A DNA stretch of 64,000 bases. It comes from Micromonospora acroterricola. Its GTDB lineage: Bacteria > Actinomycetota > Actinomycetes > Mycobacteriales > Micromonosporaceae. The stretch lies in contig NZ_QGKR01000149.1 of assembly GCF_003172955.1 (NCBI RefSeq), forward strand, positions 1 through 64,000, in the 5' to 3' direction. The notes beneath the pieces were generated by a model that was given only the letters and a program-made list of their open reading frames with translations, ran no database searches and was not told the origin of the DNA. This document shows, piece by piece, positions 26,037 through 36,580 of the stretch (positions within the stretch are counted from its first letter, which is position 1; every line of letters begins with the position of its first letter). Both the position numbers and the translations under genes were made by a program.

Positions 26037-27248
26037 CTACATGAAGTTGCGGGTGTGCAGGGCGGAGAGCTCGGCGGCCTCGTCGGGGCGGAAGCCCAGT
26101 CGTACCAGCCGGCGCTGCCGACCCTGGTCCATCGCGTGCTGGAGCTCCTGCACCCGCTGGAAGCCGGCGGACACGTCATCGGGACGCCAGCTTCCCGCCG
26201 CGAGCACGACGAGCGCGTCGAAGACGTCCGCGTTGAGGCCGGCGGTGTCGATGAGCGCGTCGTGTCGCCGGTGGATGGCCGCGCGCAGCCGGTCCCGCAG
26301 CCGCGGGTCCACCGTCGCCTGGTGCTCCAGGTGCGCCATGCCGAACACCACGTGCCGGCGCTCGTCCTGCATCGCCAGCCAGCAGATCCGGCGGGTCACC
26401 GGGTCCGGGGCGTTCCGCTCCAGGAACGAGAGCAGGTCCACGAAGCTGCCCTCGCCGAGCACGGACAGCAGGAACGAGGCCAGGGCGAAGTCGGACTCCG
26501 CGACGAGCGTGAAGAGCGACTGTCGGCCGCCGGCCGACGACGTGCCCAGCTCCGCGCCCCGCAGCAGCGCACGCCGGCTGAACACCTCCATGTGCCGGGC
26601 CTCGTCGGCCATCTGCACCGCGAGAAGCTGCGTCACCTCGCGGAAGTGCGGGTGGATGCGCCCGACGAAGCGCGCCGGCACGACGAGCGCGGCCTGCTCG
26701 TTCTCGACGAGGTAGGTCATCACCTGCACCACCGCCGCCTCCACGTCGGCCGGCAGCGTGAACGCGTCGTCCCACGGGACCTCGCTCTCCGGGTCCCACT
26801 GTCGGGCGGCGGCCTGGGCGTACAGCTTGGGCGCCACGTCGGCCCACACCAGATCGCGCTCGTCCAGGTCGAACCGGGCCTCGGGGCCGCCGGCCTCCAG
26901 CAGCGCGCCGCGGGCGCCGAGCCCCCACCGTGGCGGCGGGCGGCTGCTGAGCGCCGTGGGCAGGGCCGGGCCGGCCCGTTCCGCGCCGAACCAGCGGTCG
27001 TCATCGGCCGTGCCCCGGACGACCACCGCCACCAGCTCGCTCCGATCGGCGGGATCCGGCCATTCGACCCGGTGCCCCCGGCTCCGGCACCACGCGGGCA
27101 GGTGCACGGGCAGGGCCGGGTCGCGGCCGGAGACCGCCAGCCGGCCACCGGGCGGCAGCCCGGCGAGGGCGCGCTGCACCAGCAGGTGCGCTCCCCGGCC
27201 GAAGCCCAGGCCGCCGAGGTGGATCTCGGCGGCGGGTACGGCGTTCAC
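26037..27248 (-). CDS. TusA-like/ferritin-like diiron fusion protein
   Basis: 403 residues. Residues 1-65 (IHLGGLGFGRGAHLLVQRAL...) resemble a TusA/SirA-like fold, but the catalytic CPxP Cys is absent (GFGRG at that place). Residues ~140-395 form a long helical ferritin-like domain with diiron-type ligands: YLVENEQAAL, MADEARHMEVF (ExxH), LGEGSFVDLL and MQDERRHVVFG (ExxH). It may be an oxidase or oxygenase; no substrate is known. The GTG start overlaps the stop of the PhnD-like gene (GTGA), so the two are coupled. It is last in the operon and convergent with the M23 gene. Confidence 0.75.
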   Translation of the reverse strand: MNAVPAAEIHLGGLGFGRGAHLLVQRALAGLPPGGRLAVSGRDPALPVHLPAWCRSRGHRVEWPDPADRSELVAVVVRGTADDDRWFGAERAGPALPTALSSRPPPRWGLGARGALLEAGGPEARFDLDERDLVWADVAPKLYAQAAARQWDPESEVPWDDAFTLPADVEAAVVQVMTYLVENEQAALVVPARFVGRIHPHFREVTQLLAVQMADEARHMEVFSRRALLRGAELGTSSAGGRQSLFTLVAESDFALASFLLSVLGEGSFVDLLSFLERNAPDPVTRRICWLAMQDERRHVVFGMAHLEHQATVDPRLRDRLRAAIHRRHDALIDTAGLNADVFDALVVLAAGSWRPDDVSAGFQRVQELQHAMDQGRQRRLVRLGFRPDEAAELSALHTRNFM

Positions 27249-28090
27249 GGCCGGTAGCCGGCGGCCGTCACCCGCCCGTCGGCGGCGTAGAACCCGCTCG
27301 CGTCGACCGCGCGGGCGAGCGCGTCGTACCCCGAGGTCCGGCTGTCCTCCCAGGCCGTCAGTCCCTCCAGGTCGAGCAGTGGCCGCACCTGCGAATCGGC
27401 GTACGACATGCCGCGCAGAAGCGTGCCGAAGAGCCGGACCCCGGCCGACGCGGGGTCGCGGACCGTCATGTTGCAGTGGTCGTATCGCGCGGTCTGCGCG
27501 ACGATCCGGGTGCCCTCCGGCGGCAGCGTGCCCTCCTGGACGAACGCCAGGTGATTGGCGTCGATCATGCAGGCGGCGTCCACCTCCTTGGCGATGAGGG
27601 CCCGGGCCGCGTCGCGCTCACCGCCGATGTGGTCGCCGTGCAGACCGACGCCCACGTCGAACCGGCGGACGTCGACCGGCACGCCGGCCGCCGCGAGGTG
27701 GCCGAGCGGGATCAGCGTCGCCTGTGGGCTGTCCACGGCACCGACGGCGACCACCAGCCCGGCGAGGTCCTCGACCTGCCGCACCGGCGAGTCGGCGCGC
27801 ACCACCACGACGGAGGTGAGGTCCCGGTCGGTGTCGCGCATGGTGAGCGCGTGCACGGCGCTGCCGCTGGCCGCCGCCAGCCGTTCGGCCCGCAACCAGG
27901 CGAGGGGTGAGTTCCACGCCGCGTCGATCCGGCCGGCGACCAGGTCCTCGACCTGCCGCTCGTAGTGGGAGTAGAGGACGAAGTCGAAGTCCAGGCCGTT
28001 GCCCCGCAGCCAGGCGCGGAAGCCCTCCCAGATGGTCACGACCTTGGGGTCGTACGCGACGGCGCCCATCAGGACCGTTGGCGCCGGCAT
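27245..28090 (-). CDS. PhnD-like substrate-binding-fold protein without signal peptide
   Basis: 281 residues of the periplasmic-binding-protein type II (PhnD/SsuA/transferrin) fold: AYDPKVVTIWEGFRAWL, HYERQVEDLVAGRIDAAWNS, SVVVVRADSPVRQVEDLAG and LIAKEVDAACMIDANHLAFV. PhnD proteins bind phosphonate or similar anions for ABC import, but here no signal peptide or lipobox precedes the domain and no ABC permease or ATPase is nearby, so a cytosolic binding or sensing role is more likely (inference). The ATG shares its last base with the upstream TGA and its own stop overlaps the next start, so the whole operon is tightly coupled. Confidence 0.78.
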   Translation of the reverse strand: MPAPTVLMGAVAYDPKVVTIWEGFRAWLRGNGLDFDFVLYSHYERQVEDLVAGRIDAAWNSPLAWLRAERLAAASGSAVHALTMRDTDRDLTSVVVVRADSPVRQVEDLAGLVVAVGAVDSPQATLIPLGHLAAAGVPVDVRRFDVGVGLHGDHIGGERDAARALIAKEVDAACMIDANHLAFVQEGTLPPEGTRIVAQTARYDHCNMTVRDPASAGVRLFGTLLRGMSYADSQVRPLLDLEGLTAWEDSRTSGYDALARAVDASGFYAADGRVTAAGYRP

Positions 28091-29258
28091 CAGCGGTTGG
28101 CCTCGTCGAACAGCGGCAGCCCGGTGGCGACGCGGCCGACGAAGTCGTGCAGGGCGTCGGTGGTCGGTGCCATCACCCGGGCCGCCCGGGAGTCGCGGAA
28201 CCGGCGTTCGAGCCCCAACTCCTTGCGGAACGCGCTGCCGCCGCAGAGCTGCATCGCGCCGTCGGTCACCTCGGCGGCGGTCTCGCCAGCGAGCGCCTTG
28301 ACCTGCAACACCCGCAGCATCGCGTCGTCCCGGCCGGTCTCCAGCGCGGTGAGGGTGTCGCCGAGGAAGGCGCGCAGGGCGTCGGCGCGGATCTTCAGCT
28401 GGGCGAAGCCACGCCGGGTGACCGGCGCGTCGCGGAGGGCCGCGCCGGTGTGCGTCAGTGTGGTCCTCGTGAGGTGGCGGCCAGCCTCGGCGACCGCGCT
28501 GTCCGCGAGGCCGAGGCAGAACGCGGCGTTCAACACCAGGAACCAGGGCAGGACCGCGCCGAGCGCGGTGTCGAGGCCAGCGCCGTCGGCGGCCAGCATG
28601 GCGCCGGTGGAGACCCGGAGCCCGTCGGCCGTCATCGGTCGGGAGCCGTTGCCGCGCAGGCCGAGCCCGTCGAAGTCGCCGGTGACGCTGAGGCCGACGC
28701 TGTCGGCCGGACGAGCCACAGGGTCATCGGGCCGGCCCCCGGGGAGAGGGGGAGACTCGACCATACGTAGCTGTTCGCCTCGCCGGCCGAGGTGACCCAG
28801 CTCTTCCTGGCGTCGAGCCGGACCGTGCCGTCGTCGGCCGCCGCCGCGGTGCCGGTCGGCGACCAGAAATGGCTGCGCGAGCCGTACTCGGAGAAGGCCA
28901 GCGTGGTCAGGTGGTCACCGGCGGCGATGGCCTCGCGGACCTCGCGCGGGCCGTGCGCCTCGATGACGGCGGTCGCCGCGTAGTGCATGAGAACGACCAT
29001 CGCCGTCGACCCGCACTCGGCGGCCAACCGCTCGATGACCTGGGCGACCTCGCGCATGCCCTGGCCGGCGCCGCCGACCTCCGTCGAGGAGGCCAGGCCG
29101 AGCAGGCCAGCCGCGCCGAGAGCGTCGATGCCCTGCCGGGGAAAGGCCCCGTTCCGGTCGACGGTCGCCGCCTGGGGACGGATCACGTCGTCGAGCACCG
29201 TGCCGAGTGTGTGCGAGGTGTCGGTGCGGGAGCGGGGATTGTCGACACTGGCCGTCAT
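28090..29258 (-). pseudogene. Acyl-CoA dehydrogenase-like flavoprotein, interrupted by a frameshift
   Basis: Two overlapping frames together give a complete ~390-residue acyl-CoA dehydrogenase-fold protein. The first (29258 down to ~28715) holds the helical N-domain and middle strand region (TLAFSEYGSRSHF, SWVTSAGEANSYVW). The second (from ~28720 to 28090) continues with SVGLSVTGDFDGLGLRGNGS and the C-terminal helices ending QLCGGSAFRKE and FDEANR. The switch occurs near 28705-28720 and fits loss of one base in a G/C run (frame A reads LVRPTAS, frame B ARPADS). Related flavoproteins include DszC/SfnB-type monooxygenases as well as true dehydrogenases. It may be a pseudogene or a sequencing error; first gene of the operon with the PhnD-like and ferritin-like genes. 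Confidence 0.8.
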
Positions 29259-29362
29259 GAGAGGTGTCCCCTTCAGTCGGAGCGCTGCAACCGCTGTCGA
29301 AGCTATCCGATGAAGGAACCGCCGTGCGGCATCGTCGATGGCCGTCGTCGTTGGGGTGTCGC

Positions 29363-29395
29363 GCGGGCGGGCACGGACTCTCGGTGCCCGCCCGC
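29363..29395 (-). terminator. Hairpin terminator after the DHFR-like gene
   Basis: GCGGGCGGGCAC (29363-29374) and GTGCCCGCCCGC (29384-29395) form a perfect 12-bp stem with a 9-nt loop just downstream of the minus-strand reductase stop at 29410. It separates that gene from the acyl-CoA dehydrogenase operon. Confidence 0.75.
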
Positions 29396-29409
29396 TTCCC
29401 CGGTGTGCT

Positions 29410-30003
29410 TCAGGACTCGGCTCTGGTGTAGGTCGCGATGATGACGCCGGTGGTCGTCACCTGGCTTCCGCTGAGCCGCAGCCGCCGCTGGGCGCCGTCG
29501 TCAGGGAAGATCCGCTTGCCGCCGCCGACGAGGACCGGCTCGATGAAGAGTCGGAGCTCGTCGACGAGGTCGTTCTCGATGAGGGTCTGGGTCAGCCGGG
29601 AACTGCCGACGACGTGGAGGTCTCCGCCGTCCTCCTGCTTCAGCGACTCCACGGCCTTGGCGACGTCGCCGTCGAGGACCGTCGAGTTGTGCCAGGCGAG
29701 CGGCTCGGTGAGCGTCGTCGACACGACGTACTTCGGCCGGTTGTTGAGCACCTCGGCGAGCGTCGCGAGCTCGTCGGGAGCGGTCGGCCAGAACGACGCG
29801 AAGATCTCGTACGTACGCCGGCCGAACAGGAAGGCGCCGGTCTCGACCGTGGTCCTGGTGACCCAGTTCGTCGTCATGTCGTCCATGTGGGGCATGTGCC
29901 AGCCGCCGTGGCGGAAGCCACCGTCGCTGTCCTCCCCGTCGTAGCCCGGGGCCTGTACGACCCCGTCGAGGGTCATCCATTCGTCCGCGATCAACTTCCG
30001 CAC
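29410..30003 (-). CDS. Dihydrofolate reductase-family protein (RibD C-terminal type)
   Basis: 197 residues of the RibD_C/DHFR fold: MTLDGVVQAPGYDGED, AFLFGRRTYEIFASFWP, KYVVSTTLTEPLAWHNS and DLHVVGSSRLTQTLIENDLVDELRLFIEPVLVGGGKR. These stand-alone actinomycete proteins are NADPH-dependent reductases with unknown substrates; they are not the essential folate enzyme. The GTG 30003 start has TAGGAG about 6 nt upstream. It lies 102 nt after the saccharopine-dehydrogenase-like gene on the same strand. A paralogue occurs at 56848. Confidence 0.9.
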   Translation of the reverse strand: MRKLIADEWMTLDGVVQAPGYDGEDSDGGFRHGGWHMPHMDDMTTNWVTRTTVETGAFLFGRRTYEIFASFWPTAPDELATLAEVLNNRPKYVVSTTLTEPLAWHNSTVLDGDVAKAVESLKQEDGGDLHVVGSSRLTQTLIENDLVDELRLFIEPVLVGGGKRIFPDDGAQRRLRLSGSQVTTTGVIIATYTRAES

Positions 30004-30105
30004 GTCGGTCTCCTACGGGTCGCCTGTGTCGCCGCCACATTCTGCCGAACAACCGGCGAGGCGAGGGGGCACCGCACCTGGGCCGCCCAGCATCGCGGCC
30101 GAGGG

Positions 30106-31167
30106 TCAGGCGGACCGTGGCGCGCGCGACTCGTGGCACGGTCCGAGCGAGATGCACGCGGACAGCGCGCGGAGGAAGTCGGGCGCGTCGAAGATCGCGC
30201 CGGCGGAGGCGACCCCGCTCGTCCTCGTCCGACCGTCGAGGATGCGTTGGACCGCTTCGACCGCCAGCGGTGCGCTGCTGGCGTAGATGTCCTGGCCTCT
30301 GGCGACGACGCGTCGCTGCGTGTCGCCGGAGCGCACGATGACGTCGACCGTGAACGTCTGCGCGGACCGGCCGCGCTCGTCGACCGCCGTCGGTGCGGGC
30401 GTGCCTGGCGCGGCCAGTTCCCTCGCCGCGTCGGTGGCCATGTACGTCCGCACCTCGGGGATGGACAGGTGGCTGGGGACGGTGACGACGTCGGCCATCG
30501 CGAAGTCGCCGAGAACGGCCCGGGGGCCCGTCGGGGCGGGGAAGTCCCACTGCACGGTTGGCAGGTCACGCTCGTCGGCGTGGTACTCCAGCCGGCCACC
30601 GGTGTAGCGGACCCGTTGGCCGTCGCGCCGTTGCCGGGAGACGGCGCCGGAGGCGAGGGTCCCCGCCGTGGGGTGCCAACTGCTCAGTCCGTACGCGACG
30701 TGTGCCTCGTCGGCCGCCGCCCAGTCGCCCATCGCGGTCGTGACCAGCAGATCGCCGAGGCCGCCGAAGAAGGCCATCGCCGGGACCACCGCGACGCCCG
30801 CGCTCCGGGCGCGGTCGCTGAACTGCGTGAACGTGTCGACGTTGGCCTCGATCTCGGCCGCCACATCCACGTAGGGGACTCCGGCGCGCAGGGCGGCCTC
30901 GATCACGGGGGCCGCCGTCGAGACGAACGGGCCGGCGCAGTTGATGACGGCGGCGGCGCCCTTCAACGCCTGGTCGAGCGAGGCCGGATCGTCGACCGAC
31001 ACCACCCGGTGTTCGAGCCCCTCGTGCGACGCCGCCAGCGCCTGGAGCTTGCCCCCGTCGCGGCCGAGGAGCAGCGGGACGAACCCGCGGTCGCGCAACT
31101 CCGTGACCACGAACCGCCCGGTGTGTCCGTACGCCCCGAACACCGCCACCGCCTGGTTCGAACCCAT
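30106..31167 (-). CDS. Saccharopine dehydrogenase-like NAD(P)-binding oxidoreductase
   Basis: 353 residues. The N-terminal Rossmann motif VAVFGAYGHTGRFVVTEL and following VINCAGPFVSTAAPVIEAALRAGVPYVDVAAE are typical of the saccharopine dehydrogenase NADP-binding superfamily (trans-acting enoyl reductase and homospermidine synthase relatives). AFFGGLGDLLVT begins the second domain. The real substrate is unknown. It is divergent from the GlxA-type regulator at 31272 (104 bp apart), which probably regulates it. Confidence 0.85.
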   Translation of the reverse strand: MGSNQAVAVFGAYGHTGRFVVTELRDRGFVPLLLGRDGGKLQALAASHEGLEHRVVSVDDPASLDQALKGAAAVINCAGPFVSTAAPVIEAALRAGVPYVDVAAEIEANVDTFTQFSDRARSAGVAVVPAMAFFGGLGDLLVTTAMGDWAAADEAHVAYGLSSWHPTAGTLASGAVSRQRRDGQRVRYTGGRLEYHADERDLPTVQWDFPAPTGPRAVLGDFAMADVVTVPSHLSIPEVRTYMATDAARELAAPGTPAPTAVDERGRSAQTFTVDVIVRSGDTQRRVVARGQDIYASSAPLAVEAVQRILDGRTRTSGVASAGAIFDAPDFLRALSACISLGPCHESRAPRSA

Positions 31168-31271
31168 CCGCAGTTCCTCCGTACTCCTCGAAAGATCGAC
31201 TGAGACGATCCTCTCCGCGGTGGCCGGCCTGAACCAGTGTCTGGAACGCCATCCCCCGTACAGTTTCGGAC

Positions 31272-32228
31272 ATGGCCACCATCGCGCTCGCCGCCACCGA
31301 CGGAATGCTGCACTTCGAGCTCGCCATGGCCTGCGAGGTCTTCGTCCGCGACCCCTCCGGCCTGGCGGACCCGTGGTATGACCTCGTGGTCTGCGGTCCG
31401 GGGCCGGTCCGGGTCGGCGCGTTCCGCGTGGAGCCGGACGACGGGCTGGACCGACTCGCCCACGCCGACACCGTGATCATCCCGGCCGTTGACGACATCG
31501 ACGCCGACGTGCCACCCGACCTGCTCGACGCCGTCCGCGCGGCCCACCAGGCGGGCGCTCGGATGGTCTCGCTGTGCACCGGTGCGTTCGTGCTGGCCGC
31601 CGCCGGGGTGCTGGACGGGCTGCGCGCGACCACGCACTGGGCCCACACCGAGGCGCTGGCCGCCCGCTATCCCCGGGTGACGGTCGACCCGGACGTGCTC
31701 TACGTCGACAACGGCACCGTGCTCGCCTCCGCCGGCAAGGCCGCCGCGATCGACCTGTGCCTGCACCTGATCCGCCGCGACCACGGCTCGACGGTCGCCA
31801 ACGCCGTCGCCCGCCGCCTGGTCGTGCCCCCGCATCGCGCCGGCGGTCAGGCCCAGTTCGTCACCACCCCGGTGCCGGCCCGCGACGACCATCCCCTCGC
31901 CCACCTGTTTCCCTGGGCGATGGAACGGCTGGACTGCCCGCTGACCGTGGAGGACCTGGCCCGGCAGGCGAACATGAGCTCCCGCAACCTGGCCCGCCAC
32001 TTCAGGGCGGTGGCGGGCACCACCCCGTTGCAGTGGCTGTCGACGCAGCGGATCCGCCGGGCGCAGGAGCTGCTGGAGAACACCGACACCAGCATCGACG
32101 TGATCGCGCAGGCGGCGGGCATGGGCACCGCCACGACGCTGCGTCGACACTTCCACCGCACGGTCGGTGTGTCTCCGGACGCCTACCGTCGCACCTTCCG
32201 CAGGCCCGGGCCCGCGTCCGGATCGTGA
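31272..32228 (+). CDS. GlxA-family transcriptional regulator (DJ-1/PfpI plus AraC HTH)
   Basis: 318 residues. Residues ~1-170 form the DJ-1/PfpI-like domain with the nucleophile-elbow region MVSLCTGAFVLAAAG. Residues ~215-310 are an AraC-type double helix-turn-helix (TVEDLARQANMSSRNLARHF and SIDVIAQAAGMGTATTLRRH). The ATG has no ribosome site, so the transcript may be leaderless. Its divergent position suggests it activates the saccharopine-dehydrogenase-like gene. A strong hairpin follows. Confidence 0.93.
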   Translation: MATIALAATDGMLHFELAMACEVFVRDPSGLADPWYDLVVCGPGPVRVGAFRVEPDDGLDRLAHADTVIIPAVDDIDADVPPDLLDAVRAAHQAGARMVSLCTGAFVLAAAGVLDGLRATTHWAHTEALAARYPRVTVDPDVLYVDNGTVLASAGKAAAIDLCLHLIRRDHGSTVANAVARRLVVPPHRAGGQAQFVTTPVPARDDHPLAHLFPWAMERLDCPLTVEDLARQANMSSRNLARHFRAVAGTTPLQWLSTQRIRRAQELLENTDTSIDVIAQAAGMGTATTLRRHFHRTVGVSPDAYRRTFRRPGPASGS

Positions 32229-32314
32229 TCATCACCCGGTCGGCGGGCTGACAGCGTCGCGGCCCGGCACGAGGGCGGCGAACCCGGGCGCCGTCCGCCC
32301 GACCACACAACGGG

Positions 32315-32355
32315 GCGAGCCCCGGTCGATCGCAGGTGGATCGACCGGGGCTCGC
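32315..32355. terminator. Bidirectional hairpin terminator
   Basis: GCGAGCCCCGGTCGATC (32315-32331) and its exact complement (32339-32355) form a 17-bp stem with a 7-nt loop between the convergent GlxA-type and katG genes. Confidence 0.85.
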
Positions 32356-32369
32356 GGGTTGGCGCCGAA

Positions 32370-35098
<2,729 letters not shown>

Positions 35099-35104
35099 GT
35101 GCTG

Positions 35105-35134
35105 AACATAGCCCACTCTTTTGGAATGGATCAA
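35105..35134 (-). promoter_or_regulatory. furA-katG promoter and probable FurA operator
   Basis: On the minus strand TTGATC (35129-35134) and TATGTT (35105-35110) are separated by 18 nt, giving a sigma-70-like promoter whose start point would fall at or next to the furA ATG. The spacer and flanks are unusually AT-rich for this genome, as expected of a FurA site; this last part is inference. Confidence 0.55.
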
Positions 35135-35260
35135 GTTTTCCTGGATCCCCGACCCGCACGTGCCGGATGGCACCCAACGGGCGCGATCGAGCCTGATGAT
35201 CTCAATGGCGCCGTCGGGGCACGCGGCGGCGCGCCGGAGACACCCCGTTCGCGCCGACGA

Positions 35261-35484
35261 TCAGGATGGCCCGTCGATGTCCAGGACGAACCGGCCCCGG
35301 GCCGCGCTGTGTTCGGTCAGGTCGTGTGCCTGATGCGATCTCCCCCAACGGCAGCCGGGCGGCGATTGGACAGCGCAGGCCACCGGCGCCCAGCGCGGCG
35401 GTCAGGTCGGGATGCGCGGCTCGGCCGCACCGGTGGCGTAGGTGGCGGTCACGCCGCCGTACCGGAGGATCTCCAGGCTGGTCG
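35261..35484 (-). pseudogene. Decayed C-terminus of a zinc-type NAD(P)H:quinone oxidoreductase
   Basis: Three frames joined by two frameshifts give a recognisable MDR-dehydrogenase C-terminus: LEILRYGGVTATYATGAAEP, then DLTAALGAGGLRCPIAARLPLGEI, then HDLTEHSAARGRFVLDIDGP and a stop at 35261-35263. The last part is the typical end of quinone oxidoreductase-like proteins. The N-terminal two thirds are missing, so the gene is dead. It fills the gap between furA and the membrane protein gene. Confidence 0.7.
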
Positions 35485-35563
35485 GCGTGAGGCCGACCCG
35501 ACCGACCGACGGCGGGCCGCGAGCTGTCAGGCCGCTTCAGAGACTGCTGTTCACCGGGACGGG

Positions 35564-36154
35564 TCAGTCCGGCAGCAGACGTCGCAGCACGCCCTTGCTG
35601 GTGGCGCCGACCCGGTAGGACTGCACGAGGTACGAACCGCAGACGATGTTCGCGCCGGCGAGCAGGGGCACCGCGTACTGGGCGATCCGCTGCCTCCGCT
35701 GCCACATCGCGAGATCGGCAGGGGTCCGCTCGGTGGACAGGGTGGCGTCCCGCACCTCCACCTGATCACCGCGCCGGTGCGCCTCCTCGGCCACCTGGCC
35801 GATCCGCTTGCCGCAGTACGCCGAGTAGGCGCTGGCGGCCGCGCCGGCCACGGCGATGCCGGCCTTCACCGCGCCGACCGTTCCGAAGCCCTTCTGCAGG
35901 GCCATCCGCCGACCACCGACCCGGGCGAGCTGGAGCCCGCCGAGCAGGGTCGCGCCGATACCGAGCCACTGCGCGGGGCTGAAGCGACCCCAGGCCGACT
36001 CCGCGACGCGGATCCGGTCGATGCCCTGCTGCAGGTCGCTGCCGGACTTGTTGACTCCCGCGACGCCCATCACCGTGCCGCCGAACCAGAGCGCCGACCC
36101 GACGTCGTGTACCGCCTGCGCCACCGCGTGGTTGTCCGTAGCGGTCAACTGCAT
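35564..36154 (-). CDS. Hypothetical helical membrane-associated protein
   Basis: 196 residues, not recognised. The sequence has Gly/Ala-rich hydrophobic stretches (VGSALWFGGTVMGVAGV, LGIGATLLGGLQLA, VGAVKAGIAVAGAAASAYSA, YAVPLLAGANIVCGSYLV) that could be three or four membrane helices, separated by polar segments (HRRGDQVEVRDATLSTERTP). The ATG 36154 has GGAGGG upstream; the longer in-frame reading to 36412 is Pro/Arg-rich and unlikely to be coding. Neighbouring genes give no clue. Confidence 0.65.
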   Translation of the reverse strand: MQLTATDNHAVAQAVHDVGSALWFGGTVMGVAGVNKSGSDLQQGIDRIRVAESAWGRFSPAQWLGIGATLLGGLQLARVGGRRMALQKGFGTVGAVKAGIAVAGAAASAYSAYCGKRIGQVAEEAHRRGDQVEVRDATLSTERTPADLAMWQRRQRIAQYAVPLLAGANIVCGSYLVQSYRVGATSKGVLRRLLPD

Positions 36155-36580
36155 CTCTCGGCCCTCCGCGCCCCGTGTGACTGCCTTCCCGGATTCAAGC
36201 ACTGTTCCGCAGGGTCCGAATGGCGTTCCGGGAAGCCCGGGTGGTACCCACGGCACCAGCCTGCCCGCGACGCGGCGACGGGACCGGCGGCGGGGCTGCG
36301 CCAATGAGCCTGCCGGCGCCTCCGAAGGGCCGCACGACGGCGGCCCGCCGAACCGGCCTGAATCCGCCCCGAAACCGGCGCAGGCCTCATGTTCGCCGGC
36401 CGGGCATTCCACTCGCCTGACCAGAGCCGCAGGTCAGGCATTGTTCATCGCCTCAAACTCCGCCAATGTCACCATTTGCCGGTGTGATTATCACCGTGCC
36501 GTCATGACTCATCACACTATGAACACGGATCGGCCACTCGCAGGATTGACGTCACCAACCAGGTGGCGGAGGCGAGCAGG
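36155..36580. other. Non-coding stretch upstream of the lanthipeptide cluster
   Basis: No gene is supported here. From about 36440 the composition becomes AT-rich and includes the palindrome GTGATTATCAC (36484-36494; arms GTGAT/ATCAC), about 90 bp before the LanKC start. This is the likely promoter/operator zone of the cluster and a candidate binding site for the downstream LuxR-type regulators. Confidence 0.5.
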
